Shown: one piece after another, positions 26,701 to 37,348 of the stretch
How the letters are laid out: each line of letters begins with the position of its first letter
Numbering within the stretch: position 1 is the first letter of the stretch
Assembly (NCBI GenBank): GCA_000328365.1
Contig: KB294550.1
Span: forward strand, 224,932 to 288,931
Direction: 5' to 3'
DNA: 64,000 nt
Origin: Capitella teleta
Lineage: Eukaryota > Annelida > Polychaeta > Capitellidae
Made by a program: the position numbers and the translations under genes
The notes under the pieces: model-generated
Seen by the model: the letters and a program-made list of their open reading frames with translations, nothing else
The model's database searches: none
What the model was told of the DNA's origin: nothing

Positions 26701-28164
26701 AGATTTAATTTTATGATTGGATAACGCGTTCTTATGACTGTAATGTTGTTGAATGCTCTCATAGCTTCAGTATTTGTTTAAAGCCTGACGGGATTCACAG
26801 CTAAGAGGATTTCAAGAGCACCAAGGTCGGCGCCAATGCTCCCGGTATAGATCTAGAGCGTTATGATTCTTGTTTCAGAAGCAGCATAATTATATCAATG
26901 TTACGAATAATTTCAGATTTAAATAAACTTGTTTTAACTTCATTAACAAGATATCTACTGTTTTGCATATTTAATGAAACGAAGAAATATTAATGCTGAC
27001 TTTCTTGAGCGGTTTTTCATTTCTCACGACTTTAATCAACCTCCGCGTTCCATACATGCATACAGAGGGAAAAAATTCATTATATTCCTTACTCATTGAT
27101 GCAAGAATCGTTATGCTGAGTCCGAGCACTGGCCGCTTATAATTATCGCCCAGGGAGCCAAGTCGACAGTTATGTAACTGAGGATTAGAATGATCGTCGT
27201 AACATCCGATAACTTGTTTGTTTGCTTTTTTTTTCTTCTTTTTTTTTTTTGCTTTTTTTTCTTTCTTTTTTTTATCATGTAGAGTGTCAGAGTGTACTAT
27301 ATTTACATATACACGTATTCCCCAGCATGTGTGTGGATCAATCAGGTGCTGTACGTCGTTGCTATAATCAAGGTCGTTGTTAACCGTGCTATACTTAATT
27401 AACCCAGAAAACTACATGTATATATATTCATCCATAATTGAAGTAGTTCACATAGTATCTCACATTTTTTTCCTTCTCTGCAGATAATGCTATGATTATA
27501 AGAAAAGAAAAAAACCCTTATCGCGCTCCCATTCTCATGCAGTTACATGTATAACGTAATCACAGGTACATTTAACCCACGATGAAATAATTGTGTTAAT
27601 AAAATCCTGCATGTATGTATGTACTATGAGAATGCAGATCTAAAAGCATCAATAAAGTCAGTGCTTTCGCTGCTGTTGTAGAAATCTTTGCTTGTTTGCG
27701 TACAGGATGTTTTACTCCAAAGGCTCCGAAAATCGTATCAGAAAGATAAAAAAAGCAAAACGTTGACCTTCGATAAGTTGCCGATACCACGTTGTGAAAG
27801 CATATTGCTTTTTGTGGATTGAGAAGAGAAGAAAGTTTTCGATGCCTTATAATTTTATAAGTTTCGCAAACATAATTCACTCGCTATCTGATATGACATC
27901 AATGCTAATTATAATTATTATTATTTAAAAATTATGCAAATTCTCTTGGTATCACCCTATATTACACAAACGCATAATCATTCGTATGTACATGCATATT
28001 CTGTTTCCATTGCAGTGTGCCACGATTCATCCAAGTACTGCAGTTTGCTACCGATAATGAAAATGTGTCGATTCAAGCAATACCAAGAAAAATGCTGCAA
28101 ATCGTGCTCAACGCCGTTAGCGAGATACAAAGATCAAAGAAAACGACTCTATTGGCTACTATAG
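12559..28164 (+). CDS. Secreted ADAMTS-like (papilin/ADAMTSL-type) TSP1-Ig-PLAC protein
   Basis: ADAMTS-like proteins are extracellular-matrix regulators that resemble ADAMTS proteases without the catalytic domain. Exons supported: 12559-12606 (signal peptide MKAVVWIIFCCVIPLT), 17803-17893, 17999-18137, 18340-18541, 21053-21299, 21359-21489, 21555-21665, 21719-21860, 21925-22132, 22262-22996, 24551-24733, 24784-24936, 28016-28164. TSP1 repeats show the W..W..CS.SCG.G pattern: FGACSVSCGVG, WHRCSASCGAG, WGECNASCGVG, FGDCSATCLGG, YAACSATCGIG, WSKCSASCGEG, WTPCSSQC and two diverged C-terminal ones. An Ig domain (IKCKSAEPSGIEW ... DAGVYTC) lies within 22262-22996. The last exon is a PLAC domain (CHDSSKYCS ... 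KCCKSCS) with the stop at 28162. Phases fit except between 18541 and 21053, where at least one exon (the rest of a TSP1) is unresolved. Linking exon 1 to 17803 (phase 0/0) is inference. Confidence 0.8.
13825..14143 (+). promoter_or_regulatory. Left arm: CRE/CCAAT promoter with start codon ending the first exon
   Basis: It contains a full CRE (TGACGTCA, 13998-14005) and a CCAAT-type box (GACCAATCA, 14037-14045), then ATG at 14141-14143 immediately followed by GTGAGT. First exons that end right after the start codon occur in many animal genes. No TATA box is at the expected place. Confidence 0.45.
14141..15888 (+). CDS. Possible small Cys-rich protein (tentative three-exon model)
   Basis: ATG at 14141-14143, a candidate exon at 14871-14942 (KNYDLEALGLVMPLCRNAK..., donor GTAAGC) and a candidate exon at 15748-15888 (acceptor ATTTCAG; FQECCKLND, ICSRPKC, SFEC; stop at 15886) join in phase 0 to about 71 residues with six cysteines. 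There is no signal peptide in this model. The second exon's acceptor (CTGAG) is weak, and a dispersed repeat sits between exons two and three. I recognise no family. This may be chance open frame; phase agreement is the only support. Confidence 0.22.
14985..15120 (+). repeat. Dispersed repeat family C, fragment 1
   Basis: The stretch from GTCTTACCAGTATGCTCTGG to CCTATGCAGCCCTC resembles 29228-29275 (GTCTTACCAGTGGGCTCTGA ... CCTATGCAGCCTTC) and, on the other strand, 60125-60180. Only this end is preserved here. Confidence 0.5.
16770..17085 (-). promoter_or_regulatory. Right arm: CRE/CCAAT promoter with start codon ending the first exon
   Basis: Reading leftward it has TAGTGGAGTCTGTTAGCT (17085-17068), TGATGAAGCTACCAAA, TGACGTCA (16891-16884), GACCAATCATGAAGC, and ATG at 16772-16770 followed at once by GTAAGT. 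I could not find convincing downstream exons on this strand. Confidence 0.4.
18570..19895. mobile_element. Foldback element, 1.3 kb, arms about 260 bp
   Basis: The left arm (about 18570-18812) runs from AAAAGTAATTCTCCTATTGT to GAACAGAGGTCCTCTTTAA. The right arm (about 19642-19895) is its inverse, from TTAAAGAGGACCTCTGTTC to ACAATAGGATAATTACTTTT. Matching blocks include AAGAAATCTCGCACTCATCT and CAATCATAAAAGCCCA. The 830-base centre has no long frame. A stray copy of the arm end (AGAGGTCCTCTTTAA) occurs at 20071. It sits in the intron where an exon of the ADAMTS-like gene could not be found. Confidence 0.7.
23129..23195. repeat. Hairpin-forming inverted repeat in an intron
   Basis: AATCTTTGATTATACGTAAA followed by ATTTCAGACT is matched by AGTCTGAATTTTTACG and CACAATCAAAGATT after a loop of about 15 bases, giving a stem of roughly 30 pairs. 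It may be a small palindromic MITE. Nearby, 23024-23053 is a second short palindrome of GATATCCGATA type. Confidence 0.5.
23691..23719. repeat. A-tract of about 29 bases
   Basis: An uninterrupted A run lies in an intron of the ADAMTS-like gene. It could be the tail of an old retroposon, but no LINE or SINE body was recognised next to it. Confidence 0.6.
25335..25342 (+). promoter_or_regulatory. TATA box of the nested GPCR gene
   Basis: CATAAAAGG lies 33-40 bases before the ATG at 25375, so transcription would begin close to that codon. This supports an independent promoter inside the host intron. Confidence 0.5.
25375..26346 (+). CDS. Class A (rhodopsin-like) GPCR, single exon, nested in an intron
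   Basis: It is a seven-pass receptor of about 323 residues with no intron. Visible marks: the TM1 GN motif (GVVGNLIVLIV); an aspartate in TM2 (GIDGLASL); a cysteine before TM3 (FLCRFW) paired with one in loop 2 (GQCRRL); ERF in place of DRY at the end of TM3 (TTERFLGVVYP); TM6 with FCFCACWF; NPIIY at the end of TM7 (CCINPIIYTLNY); and a short basic tail. These are hallmarks of peptide/amine-type receptors, but no ligand can be named. The ATG at 25375 was chosen for its good context (GCCATG) and distance to the TATA box. The gene lies entirely within the last intron (24937-28015) of the ADAMTS-like gene, on the same strand. AATAAA at 26922 is a possible poly(A) signal. Confidence 0.85.
   Translation: MSTIEPWTTEAHEGEQTDSAFDVMQLSYELIGGMGVVGNLIVLIVHLRSKQMRRGITNVFIMNQSGIDGLASLVLFTLPMTHRDVMPSGLSGRFLCRFWQSQWLLWGLFITSTYNLIALTTERFLGVVYPLVHHLHVTHPRAVSVAVLTWLIGPVYSLYQVTTAMLTSDGQCRRLSNWPSDAFNQNFGIVNTFIEFLIPLITMIICYTRMAVTLRMRVAPVNREPTKLVRARRNVVKTLAIVCFCFCACWFSNQLFFLMFNLGYPVTDIGSDFHKCSILVADLNCCINPIIYTLNYEEFQTNLKKKWRNPFCQTSSAVVHTTT
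26544..26592. repeat. Tandem repeat, 13-base unit, about 3.8 copies
   Basis: ATGTTGTACATGA is repeated without change. It lies in the 3' region of the GPCR gene. Confidence 0.9.
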
Positions 28165-29100
28165 TGAAAATGAAACCGAAAGTAGAACTGAAAGTGGAAT
28201 TGGAACTGAAACTTCATCCTGGTGTTCATTTGTCAGATATTGAACGTATAATTAATTAATTACGTATATCTTATTTATTTTATTTTAATTGAGGATTTTT
28301 TTCATGGTACATATTTATATTTCTTGTGGTGAAGAATTAGTTATTTACTCTATTATTATACAACGCCTGATATAATTATATTAATCTTTTTCCACCTGTT
28401 CCTTTCCCCATTGATACAATTTCGTAGAACAGTGTTACGTAGTACATGTAAACAAAGATCAATAGATATCACGGCCTCGATAGCACCAACTACCGATTTC
28501 TCGGAATATCGAGATTGTTATTCGGGTATCTGTGCACTTTGTTGTAACCATCCTCCAGGCATGAGCCGATAATCGCTCAAAATATGACCCGCCTTGCCGG
28601 TTGTTCCTTCTAAATGCACGTACAGCTAGGGTAACTTTTATATTTATTGATAAGTCCCATTCTTGAAATGTTATCTGTGGTAATTTCTCCGCATTTAGCT
28701 TTGCTCGATGACAATTTGTTTATTCACAATGCTTTTAAATATCTGTTTGCATCGATTAGACATGAAAAGAAAGGATGCGTGGATTTTCGATATTATGTGG
28801 ATATTCCGATTATCTTAATCCTGACATTTAAAGCATCTGTGCATTCCTAGTGATATTAATTATGTTTCCCCCATTCTCAGTGATAGTTATATTGCTTGTT
28901 GACATGTTTGAAAATAATTATTACATCTGTTGTTGAATAAACCTTAATTATTGAAAGTTCGATTTGACATCAGTGGGGTGTAAGTATATAATCATAATAT
29001 AAACGCACAAGTTCACGGCCTGCATGCATATTGTTATGTTGTGCCATCAACAATTCCATGTATTGCTGATCATGACTTTTTTAGCCATAATATCCTAAGG

Positions 29101-29350
29101 GTTATGTCGGGCCAACGGGTCAGCAAAGGTCATCAAAGGTCACTGAGTAGGGGGCTGCCATCCGGAGTGAACCAATGACATTGGCATCGTTCTGTGTATG
29201 TGGAATAGCCTGAGCCATTCAAAGGGAGTCTTACCAGTGGGCTCTGATTACATGAAATTCCTATGCAGCCTTCTAGACAGTATATAATAATATTATTACA
29301 TATACAGACCGTAAGCATTTACTGCAATGAGTTAGTCCACATCTGTTCGT
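29101..29350 (-). repeat. Dispersed repeat family C, fragment 2 (uninterrupted)
   Basis: Read on the minus strand it runs from TGCAGTAAATGCTTAC through CTGTATATGTAATAATATT to GGCTGCATAGGAATTTCATG and CCCACTGGTAAGACTCCCT. The copy at 58690-60180 has the same order but is split by a 1.35 kb insertion, so this one shows the empty site. Confidence 0.65.
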
Positions 29351-29547
29351 TTACTGGTAAGACCCCCTGTGACAATTAAGGCGTGCATGTAATAACAAGC
29401 CACAAGTTGTCAACAATTTTATTGTACTACCTGTATATACTCATAACTTTCCAAAGACCTTTATACACTGTAATATTATGCCAAAATGGTCGTGTATTCT
29501 GCCTCTTAATATAAGATATACATACTCATTTCGTCTTACTGTGACTT

Positions 29548-29599
29548 NNNNNNNNNNNNNNNNNNNNNNNNNNNNNNNNNNNNNNNNNNNNNNNNNNNN
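29548..29599. other. Assembly gap (52 N)
   Basis: Run of undetermined bases in an intergenic region. Confidence 1.
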
Positions 29600-30049
29600 A
29601 TTAATTTGAAGCTAATGCGGAGACCACTTCAATTGTTGAATGAAGGGAACTCCAAGTTCTTTGAGTTCTTTCAATATTTTCGTCATTTCAGCCGGTTGCT
29701 CCATCGCCTTCTTTCCAGGAATTCACTGTGTTACATCATCCCTCTGTTATACACAAATAAAATACACAAATAAAACGAAGATCTATGAGAGATTCGAGAT
29801 GCCTGAACATTGCAGAGAAGCATGATATCATGGTTGGATTGTTTCTGGCCTAGTTTATTTATTTATTTTTTTTTTTTTTTTTTTTTAGGGGGGGGGGGGT
29901 TGAGATATTTAGTTGATATTTAGATCTTAGATATCTTAGATATCTTAGATATTTAGATATTTAGATCCTAGTTGAGATATTTTCAAGTTTGATATAGATG
30001 AATAATTTCCACAGTTGAGATACAATTATAGAGAGAACATAGATGTAAC

Positions 30050-31694
30050 TCACAGAATGGGACCAAATTGACTCCTAGCGAAGGTCAGAACGTTGGTGAT
30101 GACATTGTTCTCCCGCAAGACATCAACAATATCTCGGATGTTGGAAGACACTGCAGTGAGTGTGAGTACTTGTATAGAGTACACAAGCAATGTTCTTACT
30201 GAATATATCGCACACAAACTGGCCCATGAACTCAGGATCTTGTGTGTTCAGTCCGCTGACCATCCCAACCATTTGTCTGGCCTCCACGATGTTCGGATCA
30301 CTGACCGCAAGGAGTTCTCTTACGATGCTTTTGGTTTCGTCACAGGTGCTGGCTCTCTTGTGGTGCGTGAATGACCTCTTGTGTGGGCCTCCACCTGACA
30401 TATACATTATACATACGTGTGATTGAGCTGAATCAGGGGTTTACAGAGCATGCTTACCTTGGCCTTGTGCCATTGCCATCAGCATAGCCACGTAACCTGA
30501 AATTTTGGCATTTGTGAAATTAATCCGTACTTTTTTTTTTTAATTGATCATCAACCTTGGCTTTCAGCGACTCCTTGTGGATCCAGATTAGTGAATCCAG
30601 TCGATTCTGCCAATGCAATGATTCGGAGTTGAAGACGTGCAGTAGCCTGGCTAAGTCCGGGAATGACACCCTCTGCAGTATATCGGTTGGATGTCAAATA
30701 ATAACTATAGACTATGTTACTGACCATGTTGTGAAGCCACTTGTAACATTGGCTTCATCTGTTGTGACATCACAATATCCAAGTCGTATGCTCTGCGGAT
30801 GAGCTGCTCCAGAATTCCAGTAGAATCCAAGTAATCGGCAGCCTGGGCGGCATCAACACCTATAATTAATATAACATCGAAACATTGATTACAGGTATGA
30901 TTGGCATTATTACAGACAAGCAGAACTAGGGCAAGTGGAAGTACGCACTCGCCTCCTTGCTTTGATCGTTCGTCCACAACTAGACGTCGTCCATCTAAGC
31001 AAGTTTAATATTCAAGATTTCGGTTTGCTCACCAATGACGTTGCAAACTACATCTTGGACTTGTTGTCTATTGTTGACGTCGATGGTCGTCGCCCACTGT
31101 ATGATGTGTCGAACGTCCAGACCCATCTGCGCCATCGCAGCAATCTGCGGCGCCTGAAGTTGGCTCAGCAATACATCGGCGATTCTCTCACACATGGGTT
31201 CTGTGTGTTGATTATGTTGAGCCCCGCGGAGGTTAAAGTGTGCTGCAATGAAATGAACAATGTAGGAGAATTCGCACACAGGGTTTTTTTAAGTGGAGTG
31301 GCAATCAACTTAAAGGGTTCAGACATATCGGAATACTGTGCGCGTGGCGTTATAATGCTAAGTTTTACACCATTCTCATAGTTAACTAGGCCAGCGCCGG
31401 ATTCCACGTGCTCCTATAATATTTAATATGATAATGCGAATTTAAAGCAAGCTAGCTATAATAGTTTCTCGGGATACAGATAAAAATATCAAATGATCAA
31501 CAAAAAAATCTAAAAGTCCTGATCAGAGATTCAAAGTAAACTTCTAGGACACCAATTTTCATTGCAAATAGAGCGATATTCCGACGCTCTGCATATTTGA
31601 CGAATGACACATAAGATTTATAAACGCAAAATAACCCACCGGCAGTCGACAAAGCCAAAGAGGCGAGCAGGAGCAGTGCAGTATAACCAGCCAT
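30050..31694 (-). CDS. Secreted two-module Cys/helix protein of unknown family, seven exons
   Basis: Exons on the minus strand: 31694-31640, 31242-31033, 30859-30725, 30672-30556, 30496-30458, 30394-30200, 30150-30050 (stop TGA at 30052-30050). They total 852 bases, 283 residues, and every intron is phase 1. The product has a signal peptide (MAGYTALLLLASLALSTA), then a module from CERIADVLLSQ to DVVCNVI. A middle part follows (VDAAQAADYLDS, GVIPGLSQATARLQLRIIAL, a Met/Gln-rich short exon YVAMLMAMAQGQ). A basic linker with two dibasic sites (HKRSFTHHKRAS) leads to a second module from CDETKSIVRELL to GQFVCDIF, and a short tail ends FARSQFGPIL. The two modules have the same Cys spacing (about 45-50 apart) and similar hydrophobic pattern, so look like an internal duplication. 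I know no named family. It could be a matrix, venom-like or precursor protein; that is open. Confidence 0.72.
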
Positions 31695-31727
31695 GATTGC
31701 TATGAATACTATGGATACGAGCTCCAC

Positions 31728-31737
31728 GTTTATATAG
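31728..31737 (-). promoter_or_regulatory. TATA box of the two-module secreted protein gene
   Basis: Read on the minus strand, CTATATAAAC lies about 35-43 bases upstream of the start codon at 31694, giving a very short leader. Confidence 0.55.
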
Positions 31738-32129
31738 GGAACCGGATTTGAAAAAAAATAGCCAACGATCATACAGATTGCCCAGGGAGTGGTAAAATGG
31801 GTCTATTAAATACTTAGAAGGCATGGCTGCTAAATTAGAGCACAGTTGTTGTAATGGGCTGATGGCCGTATTATTATTGGTCTATATACTGACAGGAAAA
31901 GTCCAATGTCAACTCGACTGTGCTGTTTGATCAGGTTGTATGCAGTGATGATTGGCTGGTGCCAATTATGATCTGTTTGCATTTGCCATGGAATTAGTAA
32001 ATTATAATTAACGTTTTCATGGTCACCAATTGGAATGCATAGGCAACACGCCAGGATTATACGCCAAAATGATGGTTTCAATTTTCAAGTTTTTCAAGAA
32101 AATTGTTGAGTGCTATGGCGCTTTATCAC

Positions 32130-32840
32130 TTAAAGGGAGGGAGAACTGGTAAAAAATGGACTTTGAGTCGTTATTTGATGCACCAAAAATGATTCCTATG
32201 CCTGGCCCACACAAGAAATATCATCGCTAACGATTTCGCGGGAGATATATTGCTAACTAGGCGTGACGTCAGGAGCTGTGATGAAACACCGAGTTCCCCA
32301 TCTTTTACAATGGCCCTCGTCATATCAGCGTGTCCTGCGACTAAACCCCTGGATATTGTTTTATTTTCTTTTCGGAAATAGATAGAATAATCATTTTGCC
32401 ACCAGTCAGGCGCGAAAAAAAATATTTTTCGCTATTTTTCTTATTTTAACAAGCGATTTTCTATGACACCTACCATGTTTCTCATCCTGAAACAGTAAAA
32501 AGGTCAGCCAGAGTGCACCACGCATGCGCTTTCGTTTCGTAAACAACAGAGATGTCCTTTTGTGGCGAAGATGATCTGCTCTGATTGGCTGAAATCGATA
32601 GCTTCACGAGGGGAACGGGACCAATCAGCCATCAGCCAAACCAAGCCATCAGCTGACGTTTGCCTCCTATACCTCGCAATGGAAGCCATTCTCCCATAGG
32701 CGCAATGCTAACCCCGATATTCGGAATGCATTATTTCCTTACGCTTGCATCCAGGCATGGTGTTTGTGGCACGGAATGCTATCAATTGGTGCTATGAGTC
32801 AATAGAACATCACTTAAAATTTAGTTCCCCATCCCTTTAA
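32130..32840. mobile_element. TTAA-flanked MITE, 711 bp, copy 1
   Basis: It is bounded by TTAA at both ends, with inverted ends TTAAAGGGAGGGAGAACTGG and (other strand) TTAAAGGGATGGGGAACTAA. It is a near-complete match, in opposite orientation, to 58060-58516. A minus-strand frame at 32689-32504 (MASIARYRRQTSADGLVW...) recurs in the other copy up to the gap. At 62 codons it is too short to be a transposase. Confidence 0.8.
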
Positions 32841-32997
32841 TATAATGTTGTAATCTGTGTGCTAATAATAACTAATTGAAAGAATGAAGTGAGGCCTATC
32901 AGTCAATAAATATATGTAAATGAACTGGAAGGTAACAAATTACTTTTACAGGGGTGGCTTGCAGGTGCATATGAAATGGAGAGCACTATGTTTTACG

Positions 32998-33475
32998 GCA
33001 GCTGTATACGCAATTCCCTCATTGACGGCGTATTCCGTTTATGGCAATTAGGAGTTGTGCAAAAACAAGAAGAACATTCATGGGGCGAGCGAACGTTTAT
33101 TGTAATATCATTGTGACAATCACTGATTTAATCAAGTAATTATAGACTGAAAAAAAAATATATATGTATTTTAGAAAACAATAATTGAAAGCGATTACAA
33201 GAAAGAAATCTAGCATATCATTATCTACAAAACATAGATGAAATAATTTATATGCACACAAATTAAGATGATAGATCTTTTTTAGTTGAAAGTGCTTAGC
33301 GAAGAACAACTGCAAGGAGATGAGATTTAAATCAAACACTCAGAGCAAGTCACGCGCTCTGATATTCAGGAAGGTCAGGAGTTCGTCGGGGATTCCGGAA
33401 AAGTGCTACTGTTAGCGGAGAAGGGGCACTCCATACAGCTGCTGTAAACGGAGTCACTTCGATATAAATTAGTAA
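32998..33475 (+). repeat. Dispersed repeat with CAGCTGTATACGG ends, copy 2
   Basis: It starts GGCAGCTGTATACGCAATTC and ends ACAGCTGCTGTAAACGGAGT followed by CACTTCGATATAA. It shares both ends and an inner AGTTGTGCAAAAACAAGAAG block with 4206-4990. Confidence 0.5.
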
Positions 33476-35146
33476 TAATGTGAAGAAATATATAGCATTT
33501 TATAATTTGCTAATTGTTATGTACTACAAACGCACACCCAAGCAACAAAATCGATAAGAAATATTTTTTTCTGGTGTCATTATTCGTGAAGGTTTTTGCT
33601 GCTCTTATACGTGTAGTCAGACTGTTGGGGACGCCTCATCTCAGTTTTGGGACGCCTCAACAGGACGCCTCTAATTCTATAGAAATGACGCCTCGATTTT
33701 GCTGCAGTGGAAGGGTTGTATGTTATGTCTTCAAAAACGCTAGGATTCTTTTATGGGTGTCTTATTTTTAATTTCTTTTAATAAACCTTTGTAAGAGCAA
33801 ACAAACGAGCTTAATTATCGATCATGAAGCGGCGGGTTAATATTTTATGTGAATAGCGGTGGACTTTCAAGGCATTGGGAAGTTGGGAAGTCCTCGGTGA
33901 TGTTATTCACGAAGAGCGTTCATCTCCTTGATTGAACTATCGTCCGTGCGCTTTGTTTCATCAGCAAATAGTTCAATCCAATTTCAGTATTTTTTTCAAT
34001 GTTTTCTGAGGCGTCGCACTCATTGGCCTAAACTTGAGCTATTCTAAATACGCCTTACGGCCTTAGCCAATCATGTTTCATGTGACCTGATTAGCCCACA
34101 GCATGTCCTCCCGGTGCCAGTCACTACTATAGTAGTAATATTGATTTCGCAGGATTAGCTGATCCCTCGACAACAAGAAGCGTGAGAAGCTTGATGCTGC
34201 CCTTGTCACTTCACTGGTTCCCTGGTCGTGTATATAATGACACAGGCACACACCGATGACAGGTGGTATCTCATTGGCTGCTGTTTATAGTAACATTTAG
34301 TAAACTGGTCGTATTCAGCAAATAATGTGAATTCATTATCACTCGCCTCGCCTTGTGAGCCATCTCGGGAATTCCGAGTGACGTCATGTGAAATCAAGTG
34401 AAATGGATGTACCAAAATAGGGGTGATTTTTTATCGGTGTGTGCCGGTGCTTCTTTTCAGCAGCGCCGGAGACCAGTAAACCCTTGTCACTTGAGCCTTC
34501 CGCGCGCTTTATTGTGATCCTTTAAAAAGTTGGAAATTTAAAAAAAGTTAAAAATTCCTAGCTAACAGCCTGCGTGTCGACATGTTCATATTATGTTATG
34601 ACCAGCTTGTGTATTGCAATTACTAATGAGCATGTAATTTCTGTAATTATGGGATTCAATATGAGACGACATCAATGTATCTGAACTGACAGTAATGACA
34701 TTATACTGGCTGCATAGTTTAAATCTCACAACGTTTTCACTTTGTACACAATTCAAATGAACATTCAAAGCGATTGCATATTCACCATAGGCGGATAATC
34801 TGTGGCATCTAAATTTTCAAAATCCCCTTTTACTCAATTAACAAAAACAACTCAGACGTCGAATTCTTGTGAGTAAAATTGCAAGATCACAATTGGCCTT
34901 CAATGGCGCAACATCCATGAATATTCAATACTTTGCTCATTTTGAACATTCATTATTGGAATAGCAGTCACTGTGGCCTCCGACCACAAAAGTCACACAT
35001 ATTATGGTTAGGGCTGTTCTTGCACATTTTGATTCGAAGAGGCGTTCGTACAGCGTTCAGCTCTCACGTTATGAATTTTGCAGCACGCAGCTATATGAAA
35101 TCGAAAGGTTGGGTTTTGAAGTCCCCGTCGTTGAGTTTTGAAGACA

Positions 35147-35243
35147 AAAAAAAAAACAAACAAACAAACAAACAAAAAACAAACAAACAAACAAAAACAA
35201 AAACAAACAAAACAAACAAAAAACAAAAACAAACAAAAAAACT
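35147..35243. repeat. (CAAA)n-type microsatellite
   Basis: About 97 bases of A-runs separated by single C, mostly CAAA and CAAAAA units. Confidence 0.9.
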
Positions 35244-37311
35244 AATAAGGCGGTGAGGAACTGAGGATGTAAGAACGAATATGCACTAACTAGTGCGAAG
35301 TAAACTGAATTGCTACAATATTATATATTTAAATTGAGTCGTGTAATTAATTAATTATTCTGGTTATATTATATTACGGAGAAATTCCAACATTCTCTTG
35401 TATCATGGAGTTAGTATCCGATTTTACCAACAGAACTAGATCATATTTCGTATCTTGTAATATCCAACAATAGATAAGGGCGCTTAATAAGGTATGTGTC
35501 AATCAAATGCTTTCCTAACCTTTTGAACTGCATGCATATCAATCAATCTTGCCTTGGGGTACTAAATGTACGTAGATTGCATCAATGAACAACCACAGGA
35601 GTCGTCGATTTCCGCCAGACTTTCACCAGAACAACCCAAAATTGCAGTCTCGATCTGCATCTTTAGCTTGGGCACAGGTCTGTAAAGTGTAGGAGAAATT
35701 CTTCGTGAATTGAGACCCTGGTCCAATAGGATACACTATTTCACTAATCGTTAACTAGCTTTTTTTGGTTGGCGTCTGCGGATCAACCGGGCATGATCAG
35801 AATGCCCACTTGAGAATGACAGGGTTAGTCTCGATTTTTGCAGTAGTAGTTGCTTAATAAGACATACCCAGTTATGGGATAGGGGCTGCGCACAATTGAT
35901 TGTTATATTCTGCTGAAAATAATGGACCATTTGAAATGTTACCACTTTGATGAATAGACGGGATTGAATATATTCTGTTTGTGAAGCAGTCGTGGTACAA
36001 GAAAACGTTTCAATGTTTAGGTTTTGTGGTATGACGATTAAAAGCGAATGACATAAATAATTGATCGAACTTAAAGTAATATAGCTAGAGACATCATATT
36101 ATTGTAATTATAAGTAATCGACTTCCTTGTCAATGTCAAAGATATCAATTTCATATTGCGGCCTGATTCTGAGAAACACATGTATGGAAAACATTATCAA
36201 ACTCACTTCTCGAGCTTTTCAATCTCACTGTACTGTGATTGTGGCTATCATGAAGACTATCATTATGTCAATTAATGACTAGTCTTTGATCCGTATAGTA
36301 TATAGTCCGTGTGAACATTGACGGTCATGAGCAAAGATAGCGATAAACTTTACAATTAAATTTGTAATTCCCACGATCTAGCGATTAACAATCTATTCTA
36401 GCTTGCGCCTTTTACGATATCGAATAAGATAAGTGCATGGATTAAAACAACGTTAGGTAATATATGAATAAATTACCATAATTAATCCTGAGGATGCCTT
36501 CGGTGATTTAGGTCACATTTCTCTGAAATTCTGGCAAATAGGCCTGTGTTGATGAGCATAATGGAACCCTCGGTTTATATTTATTCTGACACCAATACAG
36601 ATCATGTCCCTCTTAAACTTTCGCGCTCTTAACTCTTTATCTCCATCCTCATTTGTCCTTATCGATGTTTATCTATACTTCTGTTGTAATACTCTTAAGC
36701 TTATGTTAATGTTAGATTAGTTCTACAAACTTAAAATATCATTCACTATATAACCCCGTGACCAGTTCAATGAAAGAGCGAGAGGACACAAGGGGGAAAT
36801 TACAATTAAATGCTGGAAAGGTTTATTAAAACGAATAGAGTTCAAATCACGCGCGGCTATTTAATAATCCCTTTGTGACCCGAATCCAATCATGTATGAA
36901 ATTGGCCCGCACGCTTCTTTTACATGATAGAGCGTGCTCAGCATGCATGACGCAATATGCGCAAGCACGCTGACCGCCTCGTATCTTCAATTTGGATGGT
37001 ATCAATGATTGCCTTTACAACACTTCCTTGTCTTTTATTATCTTCCTTCCTTATGCTAAACCACAAACACGTGAATAGAACCACGAGACCAGAAGGCAAG
37101 ACCTTAGGCAAAGACATGCCATGTCTGTCGTACCTGGGAGAACAGATAGCCATGCAGGTGTCCCTCGTGTTAGTCACACCCAAAGAATGCACGCGTGCAT
37201 CCATCTCACATCAAGGCCCCATGGGATCACCTATCGCTAGATCGGTACCTTTTGTGTCATGTAACGACCTCCTTCAGAGAGGAATCATTAAAAATTTGAA
37301 ATATCACATTC

Positions 37312-37316
<5 letters not shown>

Positions 37317-37348
<32 letters not shown>

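Larger units (their letters stand above)
28165..30049. other. Intergenic stretch with repeats and an assembly gap
   Basis: It holds the presumed 3' UTR of the ADAMTS-like gene (AATAAA at 28936), a copy of repeat family C, the N run, a T/G homopolymer junction at about 29867-29900, and AGATATTTAG/ATCTTAGAT short repeats at 29905-29970. On the minus strand AATAAA motifs near 29852-29866 could end the gene at 30050-31694. No exon was recognised. Confidence 0.5.
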
